Source: Planctomycetota bacterium
Lineage (GTDB): Bacteria > Planctomycetota > UBA1135 > GCA-002686595
Direction: 5' to 3'
Assembly (NCBI GenBank): GCA_029250885.1
Contig: JAQXEK010000024.1
Location: forward strand, 1-47,348
DNA: 47,348 nt
The notes beneath the pieces are model-generated. The model saw nothing but the letters and a program-made list of their open reading frames with translations. It made no database searches and was not told the DNA's origin. This document shows, piece by piece, positions 1 to 8,102 of this stretch. The translations under genes and the position numbers were made by a program. The number at the start of each line of letters is the position of its first letter. The stretch's first letter is position 1.

Positions 1-252
1 GCAATCCTGCTACTAGATTCGAATCCGCTCCCCAGCGATCCAAACGCCCCCAATGCCGAGCCTGTCGGCATTCCCCTGATGCTGCGCATCGGTCCCGAGC
101 TCGGTCCCGAACAAGGCGGTGGCCACGCACTGATCAACACGTTCACCGGCAACCTCGTGCGAGTTCCCAAGCGCTTCGTCGACCTAGTCCTACCCACTGC
201 AGAAGACTTTGAAGGCCTGGACCGCCAAAGGGCCTGGCAGCAGGGGCTCTAG
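1..252 (+). CDS. C-terminal end of an unknown protein (partial)
   Basis: The frame is open from the first base of the window to a TAG at 250-252, giving 83 residues. The start lies outside the window. The visible tail is acidic and proline-rich near the left edge, then carries a Gly-Gly-His stretch (EQGGGHALINTFTG) and ends in QQGL. I do not recognise a family and see no membrane segment or catalytic motif. The codon use and base composition resemble the neighbouring genes, so it is probably a real coding tail. It ends head-to-head with a small minus-strand gene, overlapping it by 4 bp. No function can be proposed. Confidence 0.6.
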   Translation, partial: AILLLDSNPLPSDPNAPNAEPVGIPLMLRIGPELGPEQGGGHALINTFTGNLVRVPKRFVDLVLPTAEDFEGLDRQRAWQQGL

Positions 253-485
253 CCTGGCAGCAGGCCGACCCGCGTGTCGTGCTTGAAGGCCTTCCAGGCA
301 AACTTCAGGGCGCAGTCGCCCTGCTGGACGTACTCGCGGAGGTCCACGTCGAGCTTCCTCCCAGCAGTGCTGTGGAGGTCGATGCCCGACAGGATGCCAC
401 GACCCTCGACTTTTAGGGCGGCCGAGACCGTATCGATGGTCTCTGCAAGTCCAAGATTGAGGTAAAGGTCAAAGGACATCGCCAT
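249..485 (-). CDS. Small hypothetical protein, 78 aa
   Basis: The open frame extends up to 776. I chose ATG at 485 because AGGGA lies about 9 nt upstream on the coding strand and the residues before this point look untranslated (Arg/Cys/Ser-rich, no structure). A second in-frame ATG lies two codons in, at 479. The product begins MAMSFDLYLNLGLAETIDT and contains an alternating polar/hydrophobic pattern compatible with a small alpha/beta fold. There is no signal peptide or membrane helix. It has some resemblance to small DUF-type proteins, but I cannot name a family. It converges on the partial gene at the left edge, and their stop codons overlap. Confidence 0.5.
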   Translation of the reverse strand: MAMSFDLYLNLGLAETIDTVSAALKVEGRGILSGIDLHSTAGRKLDVDLREYVQQGDCALKFAWKAFKHDTRVGLLPG

Positions 486-718
486 CGGTATCTGTCCCTG
501 CCGAGTGTGTTGGGGACGACTCCCTAGGGGCGCCCGAGCCAGTCGATTGTGGATATGCGACGCTCGCCCCTTTTTTACGAGGCGTCCAAGGATGGCCTTC
601 CCGTACAAAGCGTGGCCTGACTCCAAGTTTTTTCTACGCCAACTCTTGCGAATCCTGTGGCGATAGCAAACACTGCTTTGAGAAGCGAGCCAATCGCCTG
701 CGCCCAAGGATATTTTCA

Positions 719-784
719 ATGAACATGCAAGGCACACATTCCATCGTCGGCCGCAAGCCGATCGGAGTCCCCGCACTCCGCTGA
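719..784 (+). CDS. Possible 21-residue microprotein or leader peptide
   Basis: ATG at 719-721 is preceded by AAGGA at 706-710, an 8-nt spacing and one of the clearest Shine-Dalgarno sites in the window. The frame encodes MNMQGTHSIVGRKPIGVPAL plus R and stops at TGA 782-784. An intrinsic terminator follows at 834-865. A short ORF with a strong ribosome site followed by a terminator is the layout of a leader peptide or a small independent protein. The 69 bp between it and the next ABC exporter start, beyond the terminator, leaves both options open. Coding status rests only on the ribosome site and position, so confidence is low. Confidence 0.3.
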   Translation: MNMQGTHSIVGRKPIGVPALR

Positions 785-833
785 GCGTGTCTCTCTCTTG
801 AAACTCCTGCGCAACTTCTGATGCGCGCTAAAG

Positions 834-865
834 ACCCGCTCCCCACTAAGCGAGCGGGTTTTTTC
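834..865 (+). terminator. Rho-independent terminator
   Basis: An 8-bp GC-rich stem pairs ACCCGCTC (834-841) with GAGCGGGT (852-859). The loop is about 10 nt and is followed by a run of T (859-864). This is the textbook intrinsic terminator form on the plus strand. It ends any transcript carrying the 719-784 ORF and insulates the ABC exporter operon that starts at 960. Confidence 0.85.
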
Positions 866-959
866 GTGTCCCCATTCCAACTCTCTTCACTTGCTCCCGT
901 GTGCCCTAACAGGTGCCGCGAAACCTCACACCGAATGGGACCTGTCCTAGGTCAATCTG

Positions 960-2927
960 TTGCAAGCCAAACTAAACACCCCCGATGCCCAGCACGCCGG
1001 ACTCTTTGAGCTTACCGGCGGCTTCCGTGGCCTCTACCTTGCATCTATCGCCGCCATGGCGGTTGGAATCGGGCTGCTCTTCGTCGTGCCCTGGGTCACC
1101 CGGGACGTGATCGATGGCTTCGTCGCCCAGGACGGGGGCGACTATGTCTTCGTGATCCCGGAATGGATCGCGAGGGCAGCTTCGTGGCTCGGCCTTGCGA
1201 TCTCCACCACTACCGCCCTGGCCATCGCCGGTGCCGCGGTCATCATGACGACAGGTCTGGCCGGACTGTTCCAGTACCTCAAGGGCCGCTGGGCAGCCGT
1301 CGCGTCCGAGGGCATCATGCGCCGCCTGCGCAACACCCTGCACGGTCACCTGGCGGGATTGCCGACGCGCTTCTTCGACAAGTCCGAGACCGGAGACCTG
1401 GTGCAGCGCTGTACCAGCGACGTGGAGACCGTGCGCGTGTTCCTTGCGTCCCAGGTTGTGGAGATTGGGCGATCGATCCTGCTGGTGGTCTGCGTGGCAC
1501 CGGTGCTCTTTAGCATGTCCGCCAAGCTAGCCTGGGTCACCCTCGGGCTGCTGCCAGTCCTGGTTGTTTACTCGATCCTATTCTTTGGCAAGCTGATCCA
1601 CATCTTCACCGAGGTAGACGAGGCCGAGGGTAAGCTGACCACCGTGCTGCAGGAGAACCTGACCGGAATCCGCGTGGTGCGCTCCTTTGGGCGCAGCGAT
1701 TTCGAGAGCGAGAAGTTTGCCGCGGCCAACGAACGACATCGGGACAAGACCTATCACTTGATGAAGCTGCTGGCCGGGTTTTGGTCCTTCTCAGACCTGA
1801 TCTGCATGGGCCAGGGCGCCGTTGTTCTATTCTTCGGCTGCTGGTGGACCCTGACCGGGGACATCAGCCTGGGTACGATGGTGGCCTTCACGATGTACTC
1901 GGCCTACGTGATCTGGCCCGTGCGCCAGATGGGGCGGACCTTGGTCGAAGCGGGCAAGGCGCGGGTGTCTCTTGGGCGCCTGCGTGAAGTTCTGCAGACG
2001 CCGGAAGAGGACGCGAACGACGTGATCAGCGACAACGTGCCGGCGGACTTACAGGGCGCCATCTCGGTCTCAAACCTGAGCTTCACCTACGGCCGTCCAG
2101 CCAAGAAGCAGCGCGTGGAGCGCCCTGCCTCCCACAACGTACTCGAAGACATCAGCTTCGAGCTCGAGGCGGGCCAGACCTTAGCTTTGCTGGGCCCGCC
2201 GGGCTCAGGTAAGAGCACCCTGATCCAACTCCTGTTGCGCTTGTACGACTATGACACGGTCAAGTCAAAAGAGTCCGAGCAGTCGGATCAAGGGCAGGAG
2301 TCTGGCACGGGATCGATTGCGCTCGATGGCCACGAGCTGGCGGGACTCCCCCGCAGTTTCGTGCGCAATCAAATCGCCGTAGTCCTACAGAGCCCGTTCT
2401 TATACGCCCGCAGCATCGAGCGCAACCTGCATGTGGGGCGCGCGAATGCGTCCAGCGACGAGCTGATCGAGGCCACTACGGCGGCGGCGATCCACAGCTC
2501 GATCGAGGACTTCGACGCGGGCTACGAGACCATGCTCGGCGAGCGAGGTGTGACCCTCTCCGGCGGACAGAAGCAGCGCGTTGCGATTGCACGCGCCCTC
2601 CTGAAGGAGGCCCCTATCTTGGTACTGGACGACGCCCTGTCAGCGGTAGACACAGAGACCGAGCGCATGATCCTGAACGCACTGAAAGAGAGGCGCGGCA
2701 AGAAGACCACAATCTTGATTGCCCACCGCCTGTCCTGTGTGACCCATGCCCACAAGATCTTGGTCTTCGACGAGGGTCGGATCACCGAGCGCGGCACGCA
2801 CCAGGAGCTACTGGCCAAAGGTGGCGCCTATGCACGCCTCTGGGCAATCCAGAATGCCTACCACCGGGACCTCGACGCCCACCACAAGACCGACCCCGAC
2901 GCCCAGACACAGGAGGTGCAGGCATGA
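960..2927 (+). CDS. ABC exporter half-transporter, MdlA-like subunit with the degenerate ATP site
   Basis: A 655-residue type IV ABC exporter half-transporter. A six-helix membrane domain (about 25-330) is fused to an ATPase domain (about 365-615). Walker A is GPPGSGKS at 412-419, the signature LSGGQ is at 533-537, Walker B is ILVLDD with D558 where the catalytic Glu normally sits, and the switch His is H589. The string DDALSAVD is typical of MdlA/YheI-type subunits of heterodimeric exporters. A low-complexity Lys/Glu/Gln/Ser insertion occupies about 433-450. The start is TTG at 960; the sequence before it has no clear ribosome site, but TAGGTC ends 6 nt upstream. The next gene overlaps it by 4 bp (ATGA), so the two are co-translated. 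The substrate is unknown: lipid, peptide or drug are all possible. Confidence 0.9.
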   Translation: MQAKLNTPDAQHAGLFELTGGFRGLYLASIAAMAVGIGLLFVVPWVTRDVIDGFVAQDGGDYVFVIPEWIARAASWLGLAISTTTALAIAGAAVIMTTGLAGLFQYLKGRWAAVASEGIMRRLRNTLHGHLAGLPTRFFDKSETGDLVQRCTSDVETVRVFLASQVVEIGRSILLVVCVAPVLFSMSAKLAWVTLGLLPVLVVYSILFFGKLIHIFTEVDEAEGKLTTVLQENLTGIRVVRSFGRSDFESEKFAAANERHRDKTYHLMKLLAGFWSFSDLICMGQGAVVLFFGCWWTLTGDISLGTMVAFTMYSAYVIWPVRQMGRTLVEAGKARVSLGRLREVLQTPEEDANDVISDNVPADLQGAISVSNLSFTYGRPAKKQRVERPASHNVLEDISFELEAGQTLALLGPPGSGKSTLIQLLLRLYDYDTVKSKESEQSDQGQESGTGSIALDGHELAGLPRSFVRNQIAVVLQSPFLYARSIERNLHVGRANASSDELIEATTAAAIHSSIEDFDAGYETMLGERGVTLSGGQKQRVAIARALLKEAPILVLDDALSAVDTETERMILNALKERRGKKTTILIAHRLSCVTHAHKILVFDEGRITERGTHQELLAKGGAYARLWAIQNAYHRDLDAHHKTDPDAQTQEVQA

Positions 2928-4801
2928 GTTCCATGCAAGAAGAAGACCTCGACGACGGCAACTCCAAGATCGACTTGGGCCTGTGGCGAGAGCTCTTTGG
3001 CTACGCCCTCGTGCACAAGAAGAAGGTCGCCCTGCTCGGTGTCTTCGCGGTGGCCACGGGACTCACGGAAGTGTGCTTCCCCCTAGTCAGCCGCGCCCTG
3101 ATCGATGAGGTCACCCGGCTGACGGAGTCCGGCGAGAGCGCGGGTCTGACCCCTCGCATCTTGCTTCCCTACGGACTTGCGTACGCCGGGCTGATCATCA
3201 GCCTGTGCGTGTCCGTGTTCTTCTTCATTCGCTACGCGGGCTACCTGAAGGCCCACATGGCGGCCGACATCCGAAGGGCTGGCTTTGCCAAGCTGCAACA
3301 GCTCGAATTCGCGTTCTTCGACAAGCGCGCGTCCGGTTGGCTACTGGCGCGAATGACTAGTGACTGCGAGCGCTTGGCAAACATCATGGCCTGGGGCGTG
3401 CTAGACATTCTTTGGGCCGCCACATTTCTGGTAGGCATCGCCGTGGCGATGTTGGTTCTGAACTGGAAGCTGGCCCTACTCATCTTGTTGGTTACGCCGC
3501 TCTTAGCAGGCATAAGCCGCTTCTTTCAAAAGCGCATGCTCAAGGCCTCTCGTGCGATCCGCAAGGTGAACTCCACCATTACGGCCGACTTCAACGAGTC
3601 GATTATGGGCGAGCGCACCACCAAGGCCTTCGTGCGCGAAGAGGCGAACTTGACCGAGTTTAGGATTAAGACCGACGACATGTTTGAAGCCAGCGTGCGC
3701 AATGCAGTGCTGGCCTCGGCTTACTTGCCCGCGATCCTGTCCATAGGCAGCCTGGCCACTGCCGCCGCGCTGATCTTCGGTGGGGTCCAGGTCACCGGTC
3801 TCGCGATCACGCTCGGAACTCTCGTGGCATTCCTGAGCTACACGCGCATGCTCTTTGAACCGCTGCAACAGCTCGCCCATATCTTTAGCGAGATGCAGAT
3901 GGCCCAAGCCTCCGGCGAGCGCATTGTCGAGATGATCGCTACGGTTCCCGCTATTGCCGACTCCGACGAGGTACAAGAGCGCCTCTCGGACCAAGCCAAG
4001 GAACCTGTAGATGGCATGGCCGAAGACGGATTTCCCGACGAAATGGGCAGCATCGAATTCTGTGACGTGGAGTTCTCCTACGTGCCTGAAGAGATTGTGC
4101 TACGCGGCGTCAACCTTACCGTTGAACCTGGGGAGACTATCGCTCTGGTCGGCTCCACCGGTGGTGGCAAGTCCACCATCATCAGCCTGATCTGCCGCTT
4201 CTACGAGCCGACGTCGGGAACCATCCGCATGGGCGGCCGGGACCTGCGTGACCGTAGCCTCGGCTGGCTGCAGTCGAACCTGGGCATTGTGCTCCAGGAC
4301 CCGCACCTGTTCAGCGGTACGGTGCTCGAGAACATCCGCTATGGGAACCTAGACGCAACCGACGAGCAGATCTTCGAGGCCTCTCATCTCGTTGGCGCGG
4401 ACAAGTTTATCACTAAGCTCGACGGCGCCTACGACTTTGACGTGGGCGAGGGTGGCGGCCTGCTCTCATCTGGGGAACGCCAGCTGATCTCCTTCGCCCG
4501 AGCCATCCTGGCAGACCCGCGTATCCTTATCATGGACGAGGCCACCTCGAGCATCGACACCGAGACCGAGCGCCACATCCAAGAGGGCCTTGAGCGCGTG
4601 CTCAAGGACCGCACCAGCTTCGTGATCGCCCACCGTCTCTCCACCATCGAGAGCGCGGACCGGATCCTCGTGATCGAAAAAGGAGAGATCGCCGAACAAG
4701 GTAGCCACGACGAGCTCATGGCCCTCGGCGGCCGCTACCACGAACTCCACGCCCGCCAGGGCATCGAGGAGTTGGGTGTACACGCTGGGGGTTGGGCGTA
4801 G
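2924..4801 (+). CDS. ABC exporter half-transporter, MdlB-like partner subunit
   Basis: A 625-residue ABC exporter half-transporter: membrane domain about 25-335, ATPase domain about 376-610. Walker A is GSTGGGKS at 410-417 and Walker B ILIMDE has the catalytic E539. The signature is LSSGE (514-518) rather than LSGGQ. With the upstream subunit this makes one consensus ATP site (this Walker A/B plus the partner's LSGGQ) and one degenerate site (the partner's D558 plus this LSSGE). That is the asymmetric arrangement known for heterodimeric exporters such as TM287/288 and BmrCD. ATG at 2924 overlaps the previous stop. It is probably an inner-membrane exporter; its substrate cannot be read from sequence. 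Confidence 0.9.
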   Translation: MSSMQEEDLDDGNSKIDLGLWRELFGYALVHKKKVALLGVFAVATGLTEVCFPLVSRALIDEVTRLTESGESAGLTPRILLPYGLAYAGLIISLCVSVFFFIRYAGYLKAHMAADIRRAGFAKLQQLEFAFFDKRASGWLLARMTSDCERLANIMAWGVLDILWAATFLVGIAVAMLVLNWKLALLILLVTPLLAGISRFFQKRMLKASRAIRKVNSTITADFNESIMGERTTKAFVREEANLTEFRIKTDDMFEASVRNAVLASAYLPAILSIGSLATAAALIFGGVQVTGLAITLGTLVAFLSYTRMLFEPLQQLAHIFSEMQMAQASGERIVEMIATVPAIADSDEVQERLSDQAKEPVDGMAEDGFPDEMGSIEFCDVEFSYVPEEIVLRGVNLTVEPGETIALVGSTGGGKSTIISLICRFYEPTSGTIRMGGRDLRDRSLGWLQSNLGIVLQDPHLFSGTVLENIRYGNLDATDEQIFEASHLVGADKFITKLDGAYDFDVGEGGGLLSSGERQLISFARAILADPRILIMDEATSSIDTETERHIQEGLERVLKDRTSFVIAHRLSTIESADRILVIEKGEIAEQGSHDELMALGGRYHELHARQGIEELGVHAGGWA

Positions 4802-4835
4802 GGGCGAACTTTGTTTCTCTTCGAGGCTTTCCGGG

Positions 4836-4841
4836 TAGGCT
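4836..4841 (+). promoter_or_regulatory. -10 hexamer TAGGCT for leaderless transcription
   Basis: TAGGCT ends exactly 6 nt before ATG 4848, placing the expected transcription start at the start codon. There is no separate ribosome site, although AGGGG sits within the 6-nt spacer. It belongs to a set of eight identical placements in this window. Confidence 0.5.
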
Positions 4842-4847
4842 AGGGGC

Positions 4848-6368
4848 ATGATCCAACCACTTCGCCGGGCCTTCACTCTTCTTTTGACCCTTGTCGTCTT
4901 CGTGGTCCCCGCGGGGGCGACTTGGTCGATCGTGCTGACGAACACGAAGACGGGAGAGGTCGTTGTTGCGTCGGCGACCTGTGTCCCGAACTTCGACCTG
5001 TTAAACCTACTACCCGTGGTGCGTGTTGACATTGGAGGTGCGGCGGCACAGTCTGCGGTTGACCTGGGCGCAATCAATCGTAAGAAGATCTGGAACGGCT
5101 TCTCCCAGGCAGATCGGCCCAAGGAGATCCTGGCGAACCTCTCGGCCACCGACAATCAGCACCAGCAACGGCAATACGGGATCGTCGACTTTAAGAGCCA
5201 ACCGGCTACCTTTACGGGCAACGCAGCTGGTGCCGCAAAGAAGGGAGTGACCGGAGTCGTCGGCGACCTGCGCTACGCGATCCAAGGTAATGTGCTGACG
5301 GGTGAGCAGGTCATCCTTGCAGCCGAGGCGGCTCTTCTGAGCAGTGGCGGCGACATGGGGCAGCGCGTCATGGCCGCCATGGAAGCTGCCCGTGCTCTTG
5401 GTGGCGATGGCCGTTGCTCTTGTAATCCCCAGGCGCCAACCTCCTGTGGTGCCCCTCCGCCCAGCTTCACCAAGTCCGCCCACATCGGCTTCTTCGTCAT
5501 CGCAAGGCATGGCGACACCGACGGCGTCTGCACGGGCCCCTTGGGTTGCGCAAACGGCAACTACTACCTCACGCTTAACGAGATTGCAGGCCCGAGTGGC
5601 CCCGATCCCGTCTTGAGCATGGCAAACAAGTACACAACGTGGCGGAGCAATCTCAGTGGACATCCCGACCACGTCCTAAGTCACATGACGCCCGGCGCAT
5701 CTAGGCTGGTCGCCGATGGTCAGACCGCAACGACCGTCTTCCTTGAGCTGCGGGACGTGGAAGACATCCCACTTGCCGCAGGCGGAGCAACGATCACCTT
5801 GGCCCACGCGGGAGCATCCCTCACCACCTTAGGTCCCGTCACCGATTTCGGCAACGGCATGTACTCGTTCGACATCACGGCTGGGCTAGCGAGCGGCAAG
5901 GATACGATCGAGGTCACGGTTGACGATGGTACTGTGCAAGCGACCCTCTACCCGCCCCTCAAAATTCGGGTTGATCCGGCCAGCCAGCTCCATGCCGGCG
6001 AGATCGCCATCAGTGCGACCGAAGCCATCGACGTTCCCTTCACCATCAACTTCGGCTCCCCCACCGCTGGCTCCTCTTACATCCTGCTCGCCTCGATGAC
6101 TGGCACCTCGCCGGGTACCGTGGTGGGCTCCCAGACCCTGCCCCTGAACTGGGACCAGCTGTCGATCTACACCCTAAACCAGCCCAATAATCCGATCATT
6201 CCGGGCTCTTTCGGTCAGCTCGACCCCAATGGCCGCGCCACTGCGCACCTCAAGGTTCCGGCTGGCCTGCTCGGAGCCTTCGTGGGCTTGCACCTCGATT
6301 GGGCCGCTGTCGCCTTGACGCAGCCCGCCATCATCTCTTCGACGGTTGGCCTAGACATCCTCCCCTAG
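4848..6368 (+). CDS. Exported DUF1028 (Ntn-hydrolase-like) protein with Ig-like C-terminus
   Basis: A 506-residue protein with a signal peptide (about 1-24, cleavage after AGA). The domain at about 25-250 has the DUF1028 hallmarks: the mature protein begins TWSIV, followed by a Gly-rich GGAAAQSAVDLG block and the ALGGDGRCS stretch. DUF1028 proteins are predicted Ntn-hydrolase-fold enzymes; their substrate is unknown. From about 285 an invasin/intimin-like Ig domain follows (SRLVADGQTATTVFLELRD), then a beta-rich C-terminal part typical of secreted planctomycete-type surface proteins. A cysteine cluster (CSCNPQ..SCG, CTGPLGCANG) suggests disulfides outside the cytoplasm. It is monocistronic, 46 bp after the ABC exporter pair, with its own -10 element. 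Confidence 0.75.
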   Translation: MIQPLRRAFTLLLTLVVFVVPAGATWSIVLTNTKTGEVVVASATCVPNFDLLNLLPVVRVDIGGAAAQSAVDLGAINRKKIWNGFSQADRPKEILANLSATDNQHQQRQYGIVDFKSQPATFTGNAAGAAKKGVTGVVGDLRYAIQGNVLTGEQVILAAEAALLSSGGDMGQRVMAAMEAARALGGDGRCSCNPQAPTSCGAPPPSFTKSAHIGFFVIARHGDTDGVCTGPLGCANGNYYLTLNEIAGPSGPDPVLSMANKYTTWRSNLSGHPDHVLSHMTPGASRLVADGQTATTVFLELRDVEDIPLAAGGATITLAHAGASLTTLGPVTDFGNGMYSFDITAGLASGKDTIEVTVDDGTVQATLYPPLKIRVDPASQLHAGEIAISATEAIDVPFTINFGSPTAGSSYILLASMTGTSPGTVVGSQTLPLNWDQLSIYTLNQPNNPIIPGSFGQLDPNGRATAHLKVPAGLLGAFVGLHLDWAAVALTQPAIISSTVGLDILP

Positions 6369-6370
6369 AA

Positions 6371-6423
6371 GACCGGACCCTGTCCCCCACATGGGGCTCT
6401 TTGCCCGTAACAGTGTCCGGGTC
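6371..6423. repeat. Imperfect inverted repeat, terminator- or REP-like
   Basis: GACCGGACCCTGT (6371-6383) pairs imperfectly with ACAGTGTCCGGGTC (6410-6423), and a small inner CCCC/GGGG hairpin lies between them. It lies in the 175-bp space between convergent genes, so a bidirectional terminator is the simplest role. The outer arms with a nested hairpin also recall REP elements. There is no T run. The rest of the gap to 6543 holds nothing I can support. Confidence 0.4.
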
Positions 6424-6543
6424 ACATTGGTCCTATGACTCCGTTGCTGCTCTTCTGCGGTGCCCTTGCCTCACCAGAAGAACCAACACCAAGAGCAGGA
6501 CGAGCCCCGTACCGAGTAAGACGAATGGTGTTCGCCTACTCGT

Positions 6544-7965
6544 CTACACGCGCCGCCAGATCACGCCGTCCGGGCTGTCTTCCAGGGCGATGCCCTCGGC
6601 GAGAAGCTCGTCGCGGATGCGGTCGCCTTCGGCCCAGTCCTTGTTTGCTCGGGCTTCGGTACGGGCGTCGATGCGGGATTGAATCGTGGACTCAAGGTCG
6701 CCGGATTCGAAGTGGATTACGCCTAGGACAGAGTCGATGCCGCGCAACAGGCCAAGGGCTTCGGCGGCGGCTTCGCCCGTGACCTCGCCGCGGCCGACTT
6801 CGTTGCGCAGGGTGCCCAATGCGCCGAGGGCGCGGGCCATGTTAAGGTCGTCGTTCATAGCCGACTCGAAATCGGCCTTAGCGGTGGCGACTAGGTCGCT
6901 GCCCCTGGACTTGATAGTCGTGTCACTCTCGACCGCTTTCACTAAGCGCCCCAGGTCCTGGGCTAGGCGGTCGTAGTTCTCCACGGCGGCCTTGCTCTCC
7001 TCCAGGATGTCCCAGGTGAAGTTTAGGGGTTGGCGATATTGGCCGCGCAAGAGGGTGTAGCGCAGAATGCGCGCCTCGTAGCCACGCTCTTGGATGTCGC
7101 CAAGGTCGTAAACGTTGCCCAAGCTCTTGCTCATCTTGCCGCCGTCGATCTGCAGAAACTTGGCGTGGGCCCAGATGTTCGCGAAGCGCTTGCCCGAGAA
7201 GGCTTCCGACTGGGCGATCTCGCATTCGTGGTGCGGGAAGACGTTGTCCTCGCCGCCCGTGTGGATGTCGAGTTGGTCCCCGAGGTGCTTGCGCGCCATA
7301 GCCGAGCACTCGATGTGCCAGCCCGGGAAGCCGTGGGGTCCGTAGCTAGAGTCCCACTTCATCAGGTGCTTCTCGTCGGACTTCCACAAAGCGAAGTCGG
7401 CAGGGTTGCGCTTCTCGTCGCGCACCTCGATGCGCGAGCCGGCAACTAGGTCCTCGACGCGATTGCCTGACAGCTGGCCGTAGGCCGGGAACTTGGTCAC
7501 GTCAAAGTAGACGTCTCCATTGACCTGGTAGGCGTAGCCCTTCTCCACCAAGACCTCAATCATCTCCAGCATCTCGGGGATGTGGTCGGTGGCCCGGGGG
7601 TAGTTCATGGCTGGACGGAAGTTGAGTGCGTCCAGGTCCTCCAGGAATTGCTTCGTGTGCTTGGCGGCGATCGCCCAGGGATCGAGCTGCTCTTTTGCGG
7701 CCTGGGCCTGGAGCTTGTCCTCGCCCTCATCCGCATCGTCCACAAGGTGTCCGACGTCGGTGATGTTCATGACCTGCTGTACCTCAAGTCCCGTGTACTC
7801 GAGCCACCGACGCAATACATCAGCGAACAGGAACGACCGCAGGTTTCCAATGTGCGGTCGCCCATAGACCGTCGGCCCGCAGTTGTACATGCGCACAATT
7901 CCAGGGGTCATGGGACGGACATCTTCCTTCTGATTCGTGAAGGTGTTGTAGAGGCGAAAGGTCAC
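6544..7965 (-). CDS. cysS: Cysteinyl-tRNA synthetase
   Basis: Charges tRNA-Cys in the cytoplasm. The start is GTG at 7965, giving 473 residues, the usual CysRS length. The frame is open back to 8118, but that would add about 51 unconserved residues and overlap the divergent kinase gene. Zinc ligand C29 lies in [13 protein letters not shown] (38-41) is the HIGH motif, C220 and the HHEC block near 245-248 complete the zinc site, and KMSKS is at 277-281. No ribosome site is visible before the GTG. A probable promoter (GATAGAATC) about 100 bp upstream implies a leader of roughly 90 nt. The family assignment is certain and the exact start is probable. Confidence 0.95.
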   Translation of the reverse strand: MTFRLYNTFTNQKEDVRPMTPGIVRMYNCGPTVYGRPHIGNLRSFLFADVLRRWLEYTGLEVQQVMNITDVGHLVDDADEGEDKLQAQAAKEQLDPWAIAAKHTKQFLEDLDALNFRPAMNYPRATDHIPEMLEMIEVLVEKGYAYQVNGDVYFDVTKFPAYGQLSGNRVEDLVAGSRIEVRDEKRNPADFALWKSDEKHLMKWDSSYGPHGFPGWHIECSAMARKHLGDQLDIHTGGEDNVFPHHECEIAQSEAFSGKRFANIWAHAKFLQIDGGKMSKSLGNVYDLGDIQERGYEARILRYTLLRGQYRQPLNFTWDILEESKAAVENYDRLAQDLGRLVKAVESDTTIKSRGSDLVATAKADFESAMNDDLNMARALGALGTLRNEVGRGEVTGEAAAEALGLLRGIDSVLGVIHFESGDLESTIQSRIDARTEARANKDWAEGDRIRDELLAEGIALEDSPDGVIWRRV

Positions 7966-8064
7966 GGTCGGCGTGGGGTCGAGGGGCCTAAATGGTGCCC
8001 AAAGGATGAGGAACGCGTGAAGTTGGCTCCGGTCGCAACTTTTGCGCTCGGAATCCCGTGCCAG

Positions 8065-8073
8065 GATTCTATC
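8065..8073 (-). promoter_or_regulatory. GATAGAATC promoter element upstream of cysS
   Basis: On the minus strand this reads GATAGAATC, with TAGAAT as a good -10 hexamer at 8066-8071. CTTACA lies 17 nt further upstream as a possible -35. The identical 9-mer precedes pus10 and glyQS. The divergent kinase -10 (8091-8096) is only about 20 bp away. Confidence 0.5.
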
Positions 8074-8090
8074 TAACCGGCCGCTCCCTG

Positions 8091-8096
8091 TAAGTT
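8091..8096 (+). promoter_or_regulatory. -10 hexamer TAAGTT for leaderless transcription
   Basis: TAAGTT ends 6 nt before GTG 8103, and no ribosome site is present. The placement is the same as at seven other starts in this window, and here the start codon is GTG rather than ATG. Confidence 0.45.
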
Positions 8097-8102
8097 CCGG
8101 AC

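Noticed and set aside
6435..6782. Plus-strand ORF starting MTPLLLFCGALASPEE
   Set aside because: Most of it lies antisense inside cysS. The hydrophobic start is short, and there is no ribosome site or -10 at the usual offset.
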